DNA of 64,000 nucleotides, taken from Sphagnum compactum (Eukaryota > Bryophyta > Sphagnopsida > Sphagnales). Of this stretch, positions 47,195 through 58,339 are shown in pieces. A program made the position numbers and the translations under genes. The notes under the pieces were generated by a model. That model did not search any database, was not told the DNA's origin, and saw nothing but the letters and a program-made list of their open reading frames with translations. Every line of letters starts with the position of its first letter. Position 1 is the stretch's first letter. The DNA lies in assembly GCA_965153455.1 (NCBI GenBank), contig OZ234496.1, forward strand, positions 4,473,207 through 4,537,206, written 5' to 3'.

Positions 47195-47405
47195 GAATAA
47201 CAACTGCACGTGAATGGACAGTTTAAAATTTTGAATTTCAGGAATTCGAATGTATTATCAAAATATATCAGACATATACTGACAGGGTAAGATCCTGTCA
47301 AACGTAACACACAATTGCTGATTTTCTTTGCAAGTTGTGCATTAACATTTTAAGTGGTCTTTGAGTCTACAATGGGCAGTTTCCAAACATCGAACAATGA
47401 AAGAA
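47195..47405 (-). pseudogene. FAD monooxygenase 3'-end fragment, copy 2
   Basis: GATCCTGTCAAACGTAACAC, ATTTTCTTTGCAAGTTGTG and TCTTTGAGTCTACAATGGGC match the 3' flank and last codons of the copy at 63.2 kb. ACGTGAATGGACAG and ATATATCAGACATATACTG match the flank of the copy at 44 kb. Only the tail of the gene is present. Confidence 0.7.
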
Positions 47406-47944
47406 CCAAAAGGTTTGTTTGTATTCAACCTTAGAAAACAAGGTACAAAGCAAAGACTAAATACTAATCAGCAGTCAGAGAAATCATCTAACGGTCCTAT
47501 CAATGCTAACTCCAACATAACAACTGTAATATCTTAAGGATAATATTGTAACTATCTTATCGTCTAGAAATTATTATACATTTCAAAAACAATGCTCCAA
47601 ATAATAGCTTATCTATGTCATGTATTTCTACGTCATGCACTAAAAGTCATTGTCAGACCCCTTCCTACTTACGACCATGCGTACATATTTACTCTCAAGA
47701 GGCAATGATGGGCCGTAGCTCACATCTAACTGTAAAGCTGCCTACCATTGCACCTTATGATTTGGAGTTTCTGTACAATTATGGAGCAATGTATGCATAG
47801 ACACAAATTAGTACTACTTTGAGCTACCTATAGTTAAAACATGGTCATAACTCATGAGTTTAATAAACCTAACCCCAGCCCCCCCCACCCCTTCCCCCTT
47901 ATAAACTTAGATGCATAATAATAATATCAATTTTTTTTTAAAGG
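47406..47944. other. Intergenic sequence
   Basis: No gene is recognised; a C-rich run is at 47878-47897. Confidence 0.5.
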
Positions 47945-48225
47945 AATTTTATAGCCAAAGTAGGAATCATCAATTTTAACGACCATCCCTGGGAAGATTT
48001 TAGGCTCCAAATCTGGCTACATAAACCATATGAACCAGATACGAAACTTACAAATATTTAATCACTCTTCCATGTTTTTGGCTACACACTGAACACCAAA
48101 TATAGAAATCTGAAAATTTTCAATATTTTTTTTCTCAGTTCTGGATTGAAAACCTTCAAAATCAATTCATTTTAAAATTTTAATTTTGAGTTTCACTCTT
48201 TGGCAAATTTTCACCATTTACAAAA
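47945..48225 (+). repeat. Dispersed ~260-bp repeat, copy E
   Basis: ATAGCCAAAGTAGGAATCATC, CATCCCTGGGAAGATTTTAG, CCAAATCTGGCTACATAAACC, TTTTTGGCTACACACTGAACA, GAAAACCTTCAAAATCA and CTTTGGCAAATTTTCACC occur in the family order. Confidence 0.8.
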
Positions 48226-48251
48226 AAATGATATATATGATAATATGGATT

Positions 48252-48298
48252 ATGCTATCTATCTATCTATCTATATATATATATATATATATATATAC
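48252..48298. repeat. (CTAT)n(TA)n microsatellite
   Basis: CTAT units run into a TA run just beyond the end of repeat copy E. Confidence 0.95.
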
Positions 48299-49599
48299 AG
48301 TCTAAATTTGGTTTTTCCAATTTGAACACAAGCAGTATAAAGTAATCTGTTGATGGAGGGTCCATAAGTGTTCAAGCTTGTGACTAGATCTATATTGTTG
48401 GATTGTTCAATGAACTATATCTCACATCCAATTCAGGATCAGCACTATCTTACCATATCTTTTGCAAGTTGCTGAACTACACATGTTGTAAAACTCTAGC
48501 TCCTACATACGATTGATCATGAGAAGTAAGTTGGCCCAAATAACTGTCACTATTATAAGTAACTTTTTCATATTGAATGCACTGCAAAATTTGGACGAGA
48601 TAATTGTCTTGCTTCTCCATCACATTAGTAAGCCACGAATAGTAACCTGATCCTCTTTTGCCGTTTGATTTTGTCAACAAAAGTAATGCCACCAATGCAA
48701 AGATCCCGTACCTGCTTCATCAGCCATATTTCTTAATGATGATTTCTGTAATTTACCGGTCATAATATTTGTACTCCATGTTATGAAAATATCTATTTCT
48801 ATATGACATGAAGAAGTTGCATTGCTAAAGATGCATCCAAGTAAACCATAACTACCCATCATGCACTCATCAAATTGCAGTGATAATTCATCATAGTACA
48901 TGGGCATCTTTTCATACTATGCATGCATGGCAGATATATACATATATAAGTACAGATATTATATGCATATGTGTGTTTGTACAATTTTCCATGATATGGA
49001 AGGGCCGGCTATATGCAAGGGGCTGTCTCTGTTAGGCATTTTAGGTACTTTAGAATTTAGATCAACACAAGCCGTTCTCCTTGGAGCGGTTGCATGCTGC
49101 TAGTTAGCGAGTGTTATACGAATGGTTTGAATTCACTGCAACTACCATAGATGGTGGGGTAGGCAATGTGACGTTTTGAACACTCTTGATAACTCATCAC
49201 ATGGGCTCTCATCATCATGCAGCTTTATAGATCACTGTTTAGATATGAAAGGTCATACATCACCACTCTTGCACAACAAGCTGGACCGGCTTGTTGTGCA
49301 GTTTAACATGCACGCATGAATTGGAGTCTTTGAAAACTATTTTGGAAAAGAAGATGAGTAATAATTTTCCTTTTTGCTGCTTCTAAAGAGGAATAGTTCA
49401 TTTGAATGTACCATACCAATTGATGCTGATTCTACAGTTGAGTAGGTACTAATAGCTAATTCCAGATCTCAAGATAGCAGGTCTCTTTAATTTAATAAAC
49501 TGCTAGAGCCATCATTAATCAACTATTCGTAGAAAAATCCAGAATTTCCTTTTACAACAATTCTGAAATGTTGTAAAATGTTTTTATAATAAATTTTTT
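48299..49599. other. Intergenic sequence with a short perfect hairpin
   Basis: No gene is recognised. Minus-strand frames at 48477-48907 look semi-coding but cannot be joined. TGCACAACAAGC (49270-49281) pairs perfectly with GCTTGTTGTGCA (49289-49300) over a seven-base loop. Confidence 0.45.
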
Positions 49600-49880
49600 T
49601 TTGAAGCCTAAGTGGCTGTCATCCATAGGAAGATGTAGAAAAAATGGCCATCATCCCTCAGCCAGGGAGATCATCTAGCCAAATCTGGCTATAAACCAAA
49701 TATTCAAAGTACAAATCTTTAATCAACCTTTTATATTTATGGAGCTACACATTGCAAACCAAACATAAAAATCTGCAATTTTTAAATTTTTCTTGATTTC
49801 TCACTTTTGGCAATTGAAACCCTCTAAAATCACTTCAGTTCTAAATTCTGAATTTTGCTTTTGGGCAATCTTTTGTGCCT
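49600..49880 (+). repeat. Dispersed ~260-bp repeat, copy F
   Basis: AAGCCTAAGTGGCTGTCATCC, a second ATGGCCATCATCCCTC block, TAGCCAAATCTGGCTATAAA, TATGGAGCTACACATTGCAAA, GAAACCCTCTAAAATCACTT and CTTTTGGGCAATCTTTTG occur in the family order. Confidence 0.8.
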
Positions 49881-51050
49881 AGTGAAAAAAAAGTCTAATG
49901 CTGAGATACACATACATGTTATAGCTGGAGAGTTGATAGGGTTCTCAAACAAACATAGCTTCATGTTTGGATAGGGGACCCTGGAAAATCAAGAAATTTT
50001 TGGGTGGTCCCAGGAAACATAAGGAAAAAGAATTCCTGTAATTAAGCAAGGGATGACAACAAGGAGAAAATATAAATGATTTCTCTGGTTCCCAATGAAG
50101 GAAAACACAAAAACATTCAACGCATGATCCCTTATTTAATATTTAAGGTTTCCTTCTATTTTAAGTAGATGTCTAAGTTTTGTTTTCCAATAGAGTTTTT
50201 CTAAACATTACCATCAAAGGAAGGCCCATTTACCCAAAATTCTTGTGAAACTAGTTAGCAATCCCTAGCTTAGCATGAGATGCCAATCAGTCTCTTAAGA
50301 CCATTATGCGACCCAGCACCCACCAGTGCAACATCCAATGAAAAGCTGCTAAACTCAGTTGTGGATGAATCCCAAATGGTAACCTATCCTCTACACCATC
50401 CCACTTAATACCTCTAAGATGTAACTACCTATGTAAGGGGGCATGTAAAGATCATTGAAGTAGGTAGGCAAGGAGCTGGATGCCTACTAGATAGGTAGAT
50501 ACATGTGGATGGTTAGTATGTACGTAACCACTATGGTTAGCTATGGGACAAGAAGAGAATGAGAAAGTGTTTCCTGTCTGTGCATACCATCCATCCTGCA
50601 TGATTCATTGGTGGGGTGTTGGTTCATTCTGGCCTTCTTTAGGGCCCCAAACAACTACTACAGGGATCTCATAATTTGAATAGAATGGTTAGACCTACGT
50701 GGATGTAGGTTTTAATACTGTCTTGGATGTACCTAATGTGATGACTTTCAGGTTTTAACATTTTGCAAAGGGCTAGTACTTAGTGTGTTGAGTAAAGGCC
50801 CATTTGAACGTTGGGAACATCCTTTAATTGGGAGAATAGGCAAGTTTGTTGAAACTAATTAAATTTAAAGACCCATTGCACTAATCCATGGTTCCTAATC
50901 CATCAACCAACTGGTAATGACAGAGTTGTGTAGAGAAGCCACATTACACTAGGAAAGAAAGTGTTGATGGCAGCAGTTTCACACCTACTAAAATAGTTAC
51001 GTCCCTGTTCTACAAAAACCATCAAGACAGAGGGAATATGACAAAATTCT
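49881..51050. other. Intergenic sequence
   Basis: No gene is recognised; GTAGGTAGG-type words appear around 50455-50515. Confidence 0.5.
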
Positions 51051-51510
51051 AAATAGCTGAAATTTTAGAGTCCAAAGTATAAATATTTTCAGGCAATAGT
51101 AAATTATTCTATTTAGTCTATAATTTATATTTTAAAAAAACTAATGAGGTCACGAGAATAGGAGGAGCTCATGAATTTATCCTTATGAAGGTGTAATAGA
51201 TTGATAATGGGTATTATTAGAAACTCATGATCATATGAGGTGATCTCCGCACTACAAATTTGAGTTAAATTGCAGGGTTGGTGGGAAATTTATGACATGT
51301 ATTGTAAATAGCTGAAATTTTAGAGTCCAAAGTATAAATATTTTGAGGCAATAATAAATTAGTCTATAATTTGTATTTTAAAAAAAAACTAATGAGGTCA
51401 CAAGAATAGGAGGAGCTCATGAATGAACTATCCTTATGAAGGCGTAATAAATTGATATTGGGTATTATTAAAAACTCATGATCATATGAGATGATCTCCA
51501 CACTACAAAC
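51051..51510. repeat. ~205-bp direct duplication, 255 bp apart
   Basis: AAATAGCTGAAATTTTAGAG starts both units (51051-51258 and 51306-51508). They share ACTAATGAGGTCAC-AGAATAG and end at a CACTACAAA word. They differ by small deletions and point changes. Confidence 0.92.
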
Positions 51511-51950
51511 CTAATTACCTATTCAATTATTTTATTTAATTACCTCCATTAGTACCTCCCAGCAGCGGCGTGGCTGCCGTAATCACATGGGTAATTCCAC
51601 TGTACAGGTGTCTTCAGGGCAAGTGATATCTGTCTAGTTCCGTTCCGTTCCGGGTAGTCCCCTCTACGCCAAAAGCGGTGCACGGAATGGCTTGCTCACA
51701 TAATTGCGACGTTTCTTTTTCTCTTGTCTTCCTCTAGTCCGCTTCACTAGAGCTTCACGCTTTCTTGCTTGCTTGCTTTCTTGCTTCTTCTTGATGCTTG
51801 TCTCTGTCCGCGATAGGCGACGTTGCCGTAATGCATTAGCTGAATGAAAGTGAAAGAACTCTCTAAGTCTTATCACAAGCTGGACTGCGCCCAAGCCCCC
51901 CAAGAATATTGCTGCTAGAGAGCGATATACTGCACGCCTCTCATGAGTGT
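51511..51950. other. Upstream flank of the F-box-like gene
   Basis: Less AT-rich sequence with CTTGCTTGCTTG repeats at about 51763-51785. The minus-strand open frame at 51664-51903 is Lys/Arg-rich and probably compositional. Confidence 0.4.
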
Positions 51951-52079
51951 TTCCTGAATATTACATAACCACTACACGAAATTCAGGAACTAGTTTGTCG
52001 AGGTTGTCATGCGTTGTTGTTGTTGTTGTTGTTAGCTGCGTTTGTTGTTTTTATTTCTCTATCGGTTTCAATTCTTGCA

Positions 52080-52729
52080 GAGAGAGCAGCAGAACTAAGA
52101 ACAGGCGATAGAAGGGGGCGATTAGTGCTCTCTTGTATTCAGTCGCAAGTAGATTGATCTTGCAGTTTCCGCAATTCACAAAGACGTGATCTAGGTAAGA
52201 ATTTCATGAGTACCCGAGTACACAATTGTGTTCTTTCTGTTGGATCTTCCATATTGTTTCGTTCATTCTACTCTTCATGAGTGTTTTAACATACCGCTTT
52301 CAATCTCCTTTAACGTAATAGACTGTTTTCAATCTCCTTGAACATACCCGCACGCGCATCCCCAGAAACCTTATCAGAATCTCCACAGAGGGAGGAAACT
52401 ACTGCTTGATGCATGTAATCCTTTGCACATAATGTTAAAAATGAAGAAACAAGTTAATTGCAGCTTGTATCTCTGGCCGGCATTGCAGTAATGATATCTT
52501 GATGCGCAGTTGCAAATCATGCTAAGGAACTAACGAACTACTAGTGTTTGATCAAGCCACAAGTAGAGCAGTTCTGCATGGAAATCAATGAACAAATGTG
52601 CTAGCACTTTTACTCATTTCTTATGATCCCTCATGGGCTTGCAGAACAGATGGGGTGAAAAGATTGTACTCTTCCTGCGCTGCAGAAGCAGCTTCCAATG
52701 GAAATGATGCGGATGAGTACTGCACCCGC
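52080..52729 (+). promoter_or_regulatory. Probable leader with an intron before the F-box-like gene
   Basis: CTAG|GTAAGA at 52194/52195 is a strong donor and GGGCTTGCAG|AACAG at 52644/52645 a fair acceptor, giving a 450-bp leader intron ahead of the ATG at 52730. A (GTT)n run lies at 52016-52035. The leader holds a two-codon upstream frame, ATG GGG TGA, at 52650. This is inference from splice signals. Confidence 0.4.
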
Positions 52730-54403
52730 ATGAGTTCTGGTGAGCATGATCAATCTATCCCAGAAGAAGCAGCAGCAGCTCGGAAGAAAATTCGGAAACC
52801 TAACCCACAGGTGGAAAAGAAAAAGAAACAGGCTCATGTGGTCATGGGCGGGTGGGGTCGGGTGGCCTTTTTGCATCTGATTCTGTTTTGCTACTTCTTC
52901 ACTGTAGAGGAGGTGGACTTGGGTGGATTGATCTTAACTCGGATCACCTGCGCTGCCTCTGTAATGGCTATCTGCGCGTACCAGCTAGAATGGACTAGGA
53001 AATTCCGACCAGAGCAATTCCAGCAGCTACGGTCATGCGTGGAGTTCGTGGCACGGGAGGAGTACTGTCCTCTCTGTACACTTGTCGATGAGGACGCACA
53101 ATGCTGGACTTTCGGGTTTTGTTTGCAAACCAGGAAATGGCTATCTGCGCGTACCAGCTAGAATGGACTAGGAAATTCCAACCAGAGCAATTCCAGCAGC
53201 TGCAGTCATGCGCAGAGTTCGTGGCATGGGAGGAGTACTGTCCTCTCTGTACACTTGTCGATGAGGACGCACAATGCTGGACTTTCGGGTTTTGTTTGCA
53301 AACCAGGAAGTGGGTGGCACTGAATCTCATTCCGCAGTCCATAGACCGCGTGACAGCACTGTTGCCAGTAGCGTCAACCCCAAGCGGATTGCTGCTGTAT
53401 ACACAGTATGGTAACGCCTCTCAGGAAATTCTGCTTGTCAATCCACTCACCAAAGAGGCGAAGATTCTTGGTCTTGGAAATCGCAGCACAGTAGACGAAG
53501 ATTCCATCGGTAGGAATCATGATCAGAATGGTGATCCGTATTCTGACGAAGATGAGTCCGACGAAGAAGAAGAAGATTACGGATTCCACGGACAGAAGAG
53601 TTATGAGATTCCATTGATTCATGTACTGCAAGAACCAGGGACAGAAGTCATGCAGATCATTATGACCGGGAGGGCATTGAGCTCAGCGGAACTGGCATCC
53701 CGGGGACTAGAGAAAGGGGAACAGGTTACGGAAGTTTACGATTCTAGGACTGATACCTGGACGACTTCTGGCAAACTTTGCGATGGCATGAGATTGGCCA
53801 AGTACTCGAGTAATGCGTACTACCAAGGTCTCGTTCTCACCGTGGGTTTGTATGAACCGATGAGCTCAGGAGTAGACACCTGCGAGGATCGTGGTGCTGC
53901 AGCATATCCCTATTTTCTGTTGGCCTACAACGTGGGTTTGAGGGAGTGGTCTGTGTACACGAGGATTCTCGTTCCGGGGTGTTTCGTGAACCACGAACAT
54001 CCCCAAATTGTAGGTTGCGATGGCCGCATCTTCTTGGTGACCTTGTTCGTGTGCCCAACGATCCAAAGAGCTCCAGGAGCTAAAGAAGAAGATGATGATG
54101 ATGATGAAAGAACTCCTTCTGCTTTCTCGCACCAGGTGGTGATTTTCAAATTCATGCCTTCTACACTAGGGTTTGCACGGATCACGGATACCTTCAGGAA
54201 ATCTTTGCAAGTGCGTGGGAGGCAACGGCAAGACCTGCATTGGGTTTACTGACAGAGCTCTCGCATACTACGACGTGCGTCAGGACAAATGGCATAAATA
54301 TCCTGAGCTTTGCCTGGACTCTGACTCTGAAGAAGACGACGACGAGGAGCTGCGATATGCTAGGGTTTCCTATAGACCCAGTCTCACTACCAGAGTGCAC
54401 TAA
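52730..54403 (+). pseudogene. F-box/kelch-like gene, duplicated and frameshifted
   Basis: F-box proteins recruit targets to SCF ubiquitin ligases. A coherent model uses ATG 52730, exons 52730-52810 and 52910-52960, an intron 52961-53133, then 53134 onward. A degenerate F-box-like helix set (D-L-G-G-L-I-L-T-R-I, M-A-I-C-A-Y) is followed by C-W-T-F-G-F-C-L-Q-T-R-K-W, L-I-P-Q-S-I-D-R-V, I-L-L-V-N-P-L-T-K-E and Y-D-S-R-T-D-T-W, as in plant F-box/kelch proteins. Acidic runs occur near 53540 and 54090. Near 54208 the frame must move by one base: up to F-R-K-S-L-Q one frame is coding, and from C-V-G-G-N-G-K-T-C onward a second frame (to 54403) continues with L-A-Y-Y-D-V and W-H-K-Y-P. Without the shift it ends at 54252. 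It is either a recent pseudogene or a gene with an assembly error. Confidence 0.65.
52961..53306. repeat. 173-bp tandem duplication inside the F-box-like gene
   Basis: Units 52961-53133 and 53134-53306 differ at about 7 of 173 positions. 173 is not a multiple of 3, so reading straight through breaks the frame: the upstream frame stops at 53161. Unit 1 starts with GT (GTAATGG) and ends with AG (GCAAACCAG), so splicing out unit 1 would restore the frame exactly. Confidence 0.95.
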
Positions 54404-54440
54404 ACCATAATCACATGAATGAATTGTTTGTTGCTCACTG

Positions 54441-54607
54441 GAAGAAGACTGTGATCTACACTCTAGAGATCCAGACATGGATTACACATGCACATGATCA
54501 ATAGCATACATGTGTAGTCAGTTTGAAGAAGACTGTGATCTACACTCTAGAGATCCATACATGGATTACACATGCACATGATTAATGCCATACATGTGTA
54601 GTCAGTT
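54441..54607. repeat. 84-bp tandem duplication in the F-box 3' region
   Basis: GAAGAAGACTGTGATCTACA begins both units (54441 and 54525). They are nearly identical, ending in CATACATGTGTAGTCAGTTT. Confidence 0.95.
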
Positions 54608-55600
54608 TTTCTCTTGCATTGGAATAGAACACTTTGTCACTACAAGAACATTTAGAATACACCCATTTTCAAGGTAGGATGTCTAGGGTGGACCATACGG
54701 GTGCCTAGCTAGCTAAGGTTTCATGAATTGTTGAAAGGCATTTTTTTTATTACTGCAAATTGTGCAACTTATTAGCTCTAGAAGAAAGGGCTAACTAGTT
54801 TTCAAAAGGATTGCTGTACAACTTGAAATTGCCCCCCCCACAAAAAAAATAAAAATAAAAAATTAGTTAGATTGAATAACTCTGTCATATATATTGATCT
54901 GGAGAAAACTTTATTGATGCAATGTTGCATTTTTGTTTTTCCATATTTTTTAAAGGTACAGAGTATTTTGTTTAATAATTCAAGCTTTTGTATACATATC
55001 TCTCCTTTGCAGTGTTTTTTTTTTTTTTTTTTTTCCATTTTTTCCATGTTGAAGTTTTGGCGAATTTTTTCCATAAAAAATAGCAAAAATTAATCGAATT
55101 TGCACCAGGAAAACAAAAATTCCCAAAAAATTCCCAATTTCTTTGTAGGAAAATAGCTAAATTCTGCCTCAATAAAAACACTGCTCCTTTGTTTCCTTTT
55201 GCATCTACTTGTGTTGTTGATGTTGTTCTAAAATGTTGCAGGGCTTCCCTGCTTGAAACCGTTTATATCGTTGTATGTTTTAATCAAATAATCAGCATGG
55301 AATGTCATTAACTAGCCATGGAGTTATAGTTAGTGTTTAATTGAAGGTTCCTTATATGATTCTTAAATGATCATTTTGTGATTAATACAACACTAATCTG
55401 CGTTAAGAGTATGTACATCAGAACTTAATTAGGAGCTTAAGCATGTTTTATACATGTGATGTTGTTAATTGGATGGAGATTAGTATGGGTTATTAGGTAC
55501 AATATTAAGATCTAACAACTTAATTAAGGGCTTGTTTTGGCCATGATATCTCAAAGTGAAAAAACTCTGAAAAATATATGAGAAACTAAGTCTGTTATGA
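54608..55600. other. Intergenic sequence
   Basis: No gene is recognised. A T-run is at 55015-55034. Confidence 0.5.
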
Positions 55601-55742
55601 TTCCATTCTGGATGAACTCCAACCCAGTTAACTAACTGCAATCTGGATCATGACCCCCAACTGAGTTAACGGACTCCAATCTGGATGAACCCCAAACTGA
55701 GTTAACCAACTCCATTCTGGATGAACCCCAACTGAGTTGACC
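55601..55742. repeat. ~37-bp tandem repeat, four copies
   Basis: Units start at 55601, 55637, 55675 and 55711 with TCCA-TCTGGATGAACCCC and carry AACTGAGTTAAC. Confidence 0.9.
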
Positions 55743-56227
55743 TCCATTGGGTTTCATCAAGTGGTGATGTACTCTGTAAAGATAGGTACATAGGCCCTAG
55801 GGCTAGAGGGTTATTAGTAGGTGGGTAGTATTAACAAGAATTGGGTTAACCGCGGTGGTTAGCTACGGAACTGGAATGAATGAAAAATTATTTCCTGTTC
55901 AGTGCCCATCATCCAGCCTTCATCTTGCGCTGGTGGGCCGGTGGCTGAGATCAAATGTAATTTACACACACCTTAAGGCTGGGTTAAAAATTATCCCTAG
56001 AATTACCCAGGGTCATTGTTGGGTCCAGTTCTAGACTCTCTTTTTTTTCCGGGAAATGCAAAACTCGTTGGTTTTGGAAAATTAAGAAAGTAAAACCGAC
56101 TGGTTCTGGGGTGGGGTCAACTTTTCTAGCTCACTGATTCCTTTGGTCGATGGTCCTTGATTTTATAAGACCCATTGGTTCTGGGTCCAAGGCCAATTCC
56201 ACGTTTTAAGGTTTTCAAACTTAAACC
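55743..56227. other. Intergenic sequence with a hAT-end-like word
   Basis: CATTGTTGGGTCCAGTTCTAG at about 56012 resembles a hAT left end, and GGTTCTGGG words follow; no matching right end or target duplication was found. Confidence 0.35.
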
Positions 56228-56325
56228 TAAGTCCCTATCGAAACCCTACCTAAGACCCTACCTAAGACTTGACCTAAAACCTTACCTAAAGCTTACCTAG
56301 ACATGAGCTAGAACCCTACCTAATT
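56228..56325. repeat. Degenerate CCCTACCTAAGA repeat
   Basis: About seven imperfect 12-16 bp units. Confidence 0.75.
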
Positions 56326-56489
56326 TACCTCTAAATTTTTGACAACATAATAACAATTGAAAAAGTTAATAAAAAAGAAGAAACTTAATCATAAAGGAAA
56401 AAAAAAAATCAACAAAAGATGCACGGCAGCTCCATTTGTAATATTGCAAAATTTTGGCATCCAAGTTTAAGCAAACAAGAAGCACTAAG

Positions 56490-56600
56490 TTGAATTAAAA
56501 AAATTGCTGGCCTTGTGGTTGGCCAAGTTCTTCCTTTATGAAGGAGGTTAAGAGTTTAAACCAACATCGACACATTCCGAGATTTAAGTAGGTTCAAGTA
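56490..56600 (+). repeat. Possible tRNA-derived SINE head
   Basis: TGGTTGGCCAAG (56516-56527) and GAGTTTAAACC (56552-56562) are placed like pol III A and B boxes, resembling the units at 25.5 and 31.2 kb. Confidence 0.35.
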
Positions 56601-57299
56601 ATAGTTCAAGTTTTAGGGTCTCTGGAGTAGAGGTTTCAAATTTTCTTAGAATTACCATGGAAACCTAATTGAATTACTATTTTTTTTTCTCGAAATTGAA
56701 TTAGAACTTGAACCAAGGGTGCTACCCCCATTCTAAACAAGTTTAAGTAGTTAATTAGGTAAATAAGTGCATCTGAATTATATATATATATATATATATA
56801 CTTACATTTTTGGCAAGATATTGCATCCCATTAGTTATATGTAATTAATCGTATAGAATTCCATTGCTATCACACAATTTGGGGTTGTTTGTAGCACCTC
56901 AAAAGCTCCCTAGTGGACATATGTTTATCTCTTGTTTAACTATAGTGGCAAATTACAGCCTCCCAGCTCTGTTCATGTGGTGTCATAGGAGAGCCTCCCA
57001 TTTCTATTGGAAAGCCCTCACCATGGGGGTGGGGGGGAGGGGGAGGGAGAGCCTTTCAAGGGATCCCCCAGAAATTCAGAAAACTAAACCCCTTGAAGTG
57101 GGGGGAGTTTTCAAAATAACTGTCCTTGAGGCGAGAGCCAAGGACCAGCCAAGGGCAGTTATTTCAAGGACTCCTTGCTTTGAGAGAGTTACCTGGCATA
57201 AGACCAGGTTGCTCGCTAGTTGAGTATATTTGAGGTTGGTGGGTTGATTAGTAGGGTGATGTTTACATGGCTACCAAGTGGGGTCCCATTATTGCCTTC
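56601..57299. other. Intergenic sequence with a small hairpin
   Basis: A TA microsatellite is at 56781-56800 and a G-rich run at 57026-57049. AAATAACTGTCCTTG (57114-57128) pairs with CAAGGGCAGTTATTT (57150-57164) with one mismatch. The open frame at 56864-57223 shows no motif. Confidence 0.45.
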
Positions 57300-57302
57300 T
57301 TA

Positions 57303-57505
57303 AGGTGCGTTCACACTTGGTGTTAGGGACTCTAGTGTTGAGTCCCGTAACATCATGTTAGTCATTTAGGACTTACCATGAAAATTTTATGTTAAGCTAA
57401 CATGCACTTAATATTAAGCTATCACCTATTTAACCTTGTGTGCCATCTAGGATGCCACCTAGATTTTCATTTAACACTTACTTAACATCAAGTGTGAATG
57501 CACCA
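57303..57505. mobile_element. 203-bp MITE with TTA target duplication (PIF/Harbinger-like)
   Basis: The left end AGGTGCGTTCACACTTGG and the inverted right end TGGTGCATTCACACTTGA match at 20 of 23 positions when extended to TGTTA. TTA flanks both sides (57300-57302 and 57506-57508), the length and sequence favoured by PIF/Harbinger elements. There is no coding capacity. Confidence 0.85.
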
Positions 57506-57936
57506 TTAGTACCTGCACTTGAGTCAAGCAGAACCCACTAGATAATAGATCAATGAATTATCACCCAATGATTTTGCAATAAACGGGTAAAATGGCAGAA
57601 AAAATAACCACAAAACCCCCCCACAAAAATATGAAACTCCCTCTAGGGGGAATTCCACCTTATATAAATGCCACTCTTAGTGTTAAATAACAAGGTTAGG
57701 GCTTTACAAACCAAAACTTGAGTCCAACAAAAGGGCCTTATTAAGGAACATTTTGAATTTCATGTTTGTACTTCAATGCACCTCCCCAGGGAGAACTTCA
57801 CTTATCAAATTTCAGGGCTCTTACAAAACGGTAAGGTGCCTTGTAAGGTACCTTCCCTCTCTTTGAAAATGCATGTACCTTATGCTTTTGTAAGATTGAA
57901 CCTGAAATTTAAGAAAGTTCTTTACAGTGGGGGAGG
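57506..57936. other. Intergenic sequence
   Basis: No gene is recognised. Confidence 0.5.
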
Positions 57937-58130
57937 GAACTAGTGTTGGCTGGTTCTGTATTTTATATTTATAAGGAACCTTTGATTCTGGTTTTGAATT
58001 TTTTATAAGAACTATGAAATCTCTAGGTAAGGTTCTAATAAAAATTTGAAAATATACGAGAACCTCCCGATAAGGTTTTGGTTTGCATTCTAGAGCATGG
58101 GGGTTGCACAAAGTAATAATTTTCACATTT
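57937..58130. mobile_element. Solo hAT end
   Basis: TAGTGTTGGCTGGTTCTG resembles the left end of the element at 19119. GGAACC/AGAACC words follow. No right end is found within the window, so it may be truncated. Confidence 0.35.
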
Positions 58131-58335
58131 TTTTTAGAGGAGTTATTCTTGGGTATGGTGAAGGTCTAGGGTTTTAAGTTAAAATGATGAAATGATATTT
58201 TTTTAATGAATTTAAAAAAAAACATGAATATGCAGTTTTTGATATACAATATGATATTAATAATAAAAAAATTCCATAAATCTTAATCAAGTGACCCTTC
58301 TTTCTGGGTCATATCATTCACCCAATCATTACATC
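58131..58335. other. AT-rich spacer
   Basis: Nothing recognised. Confidence 0.5.
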
Positions 58336-58339
58336 TTTG

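Noticed and set aside
48477-48907. Two-exon gene on the minus strand
   Set aside because: A GCAG|GTACGG donor is present, but the two frames do not join in phase to anything recognisable.
57114-57164. microRNA precursor
   Set aside because: The stem is only 15 bp with one mismatch, and no longer duplex surrounds it.
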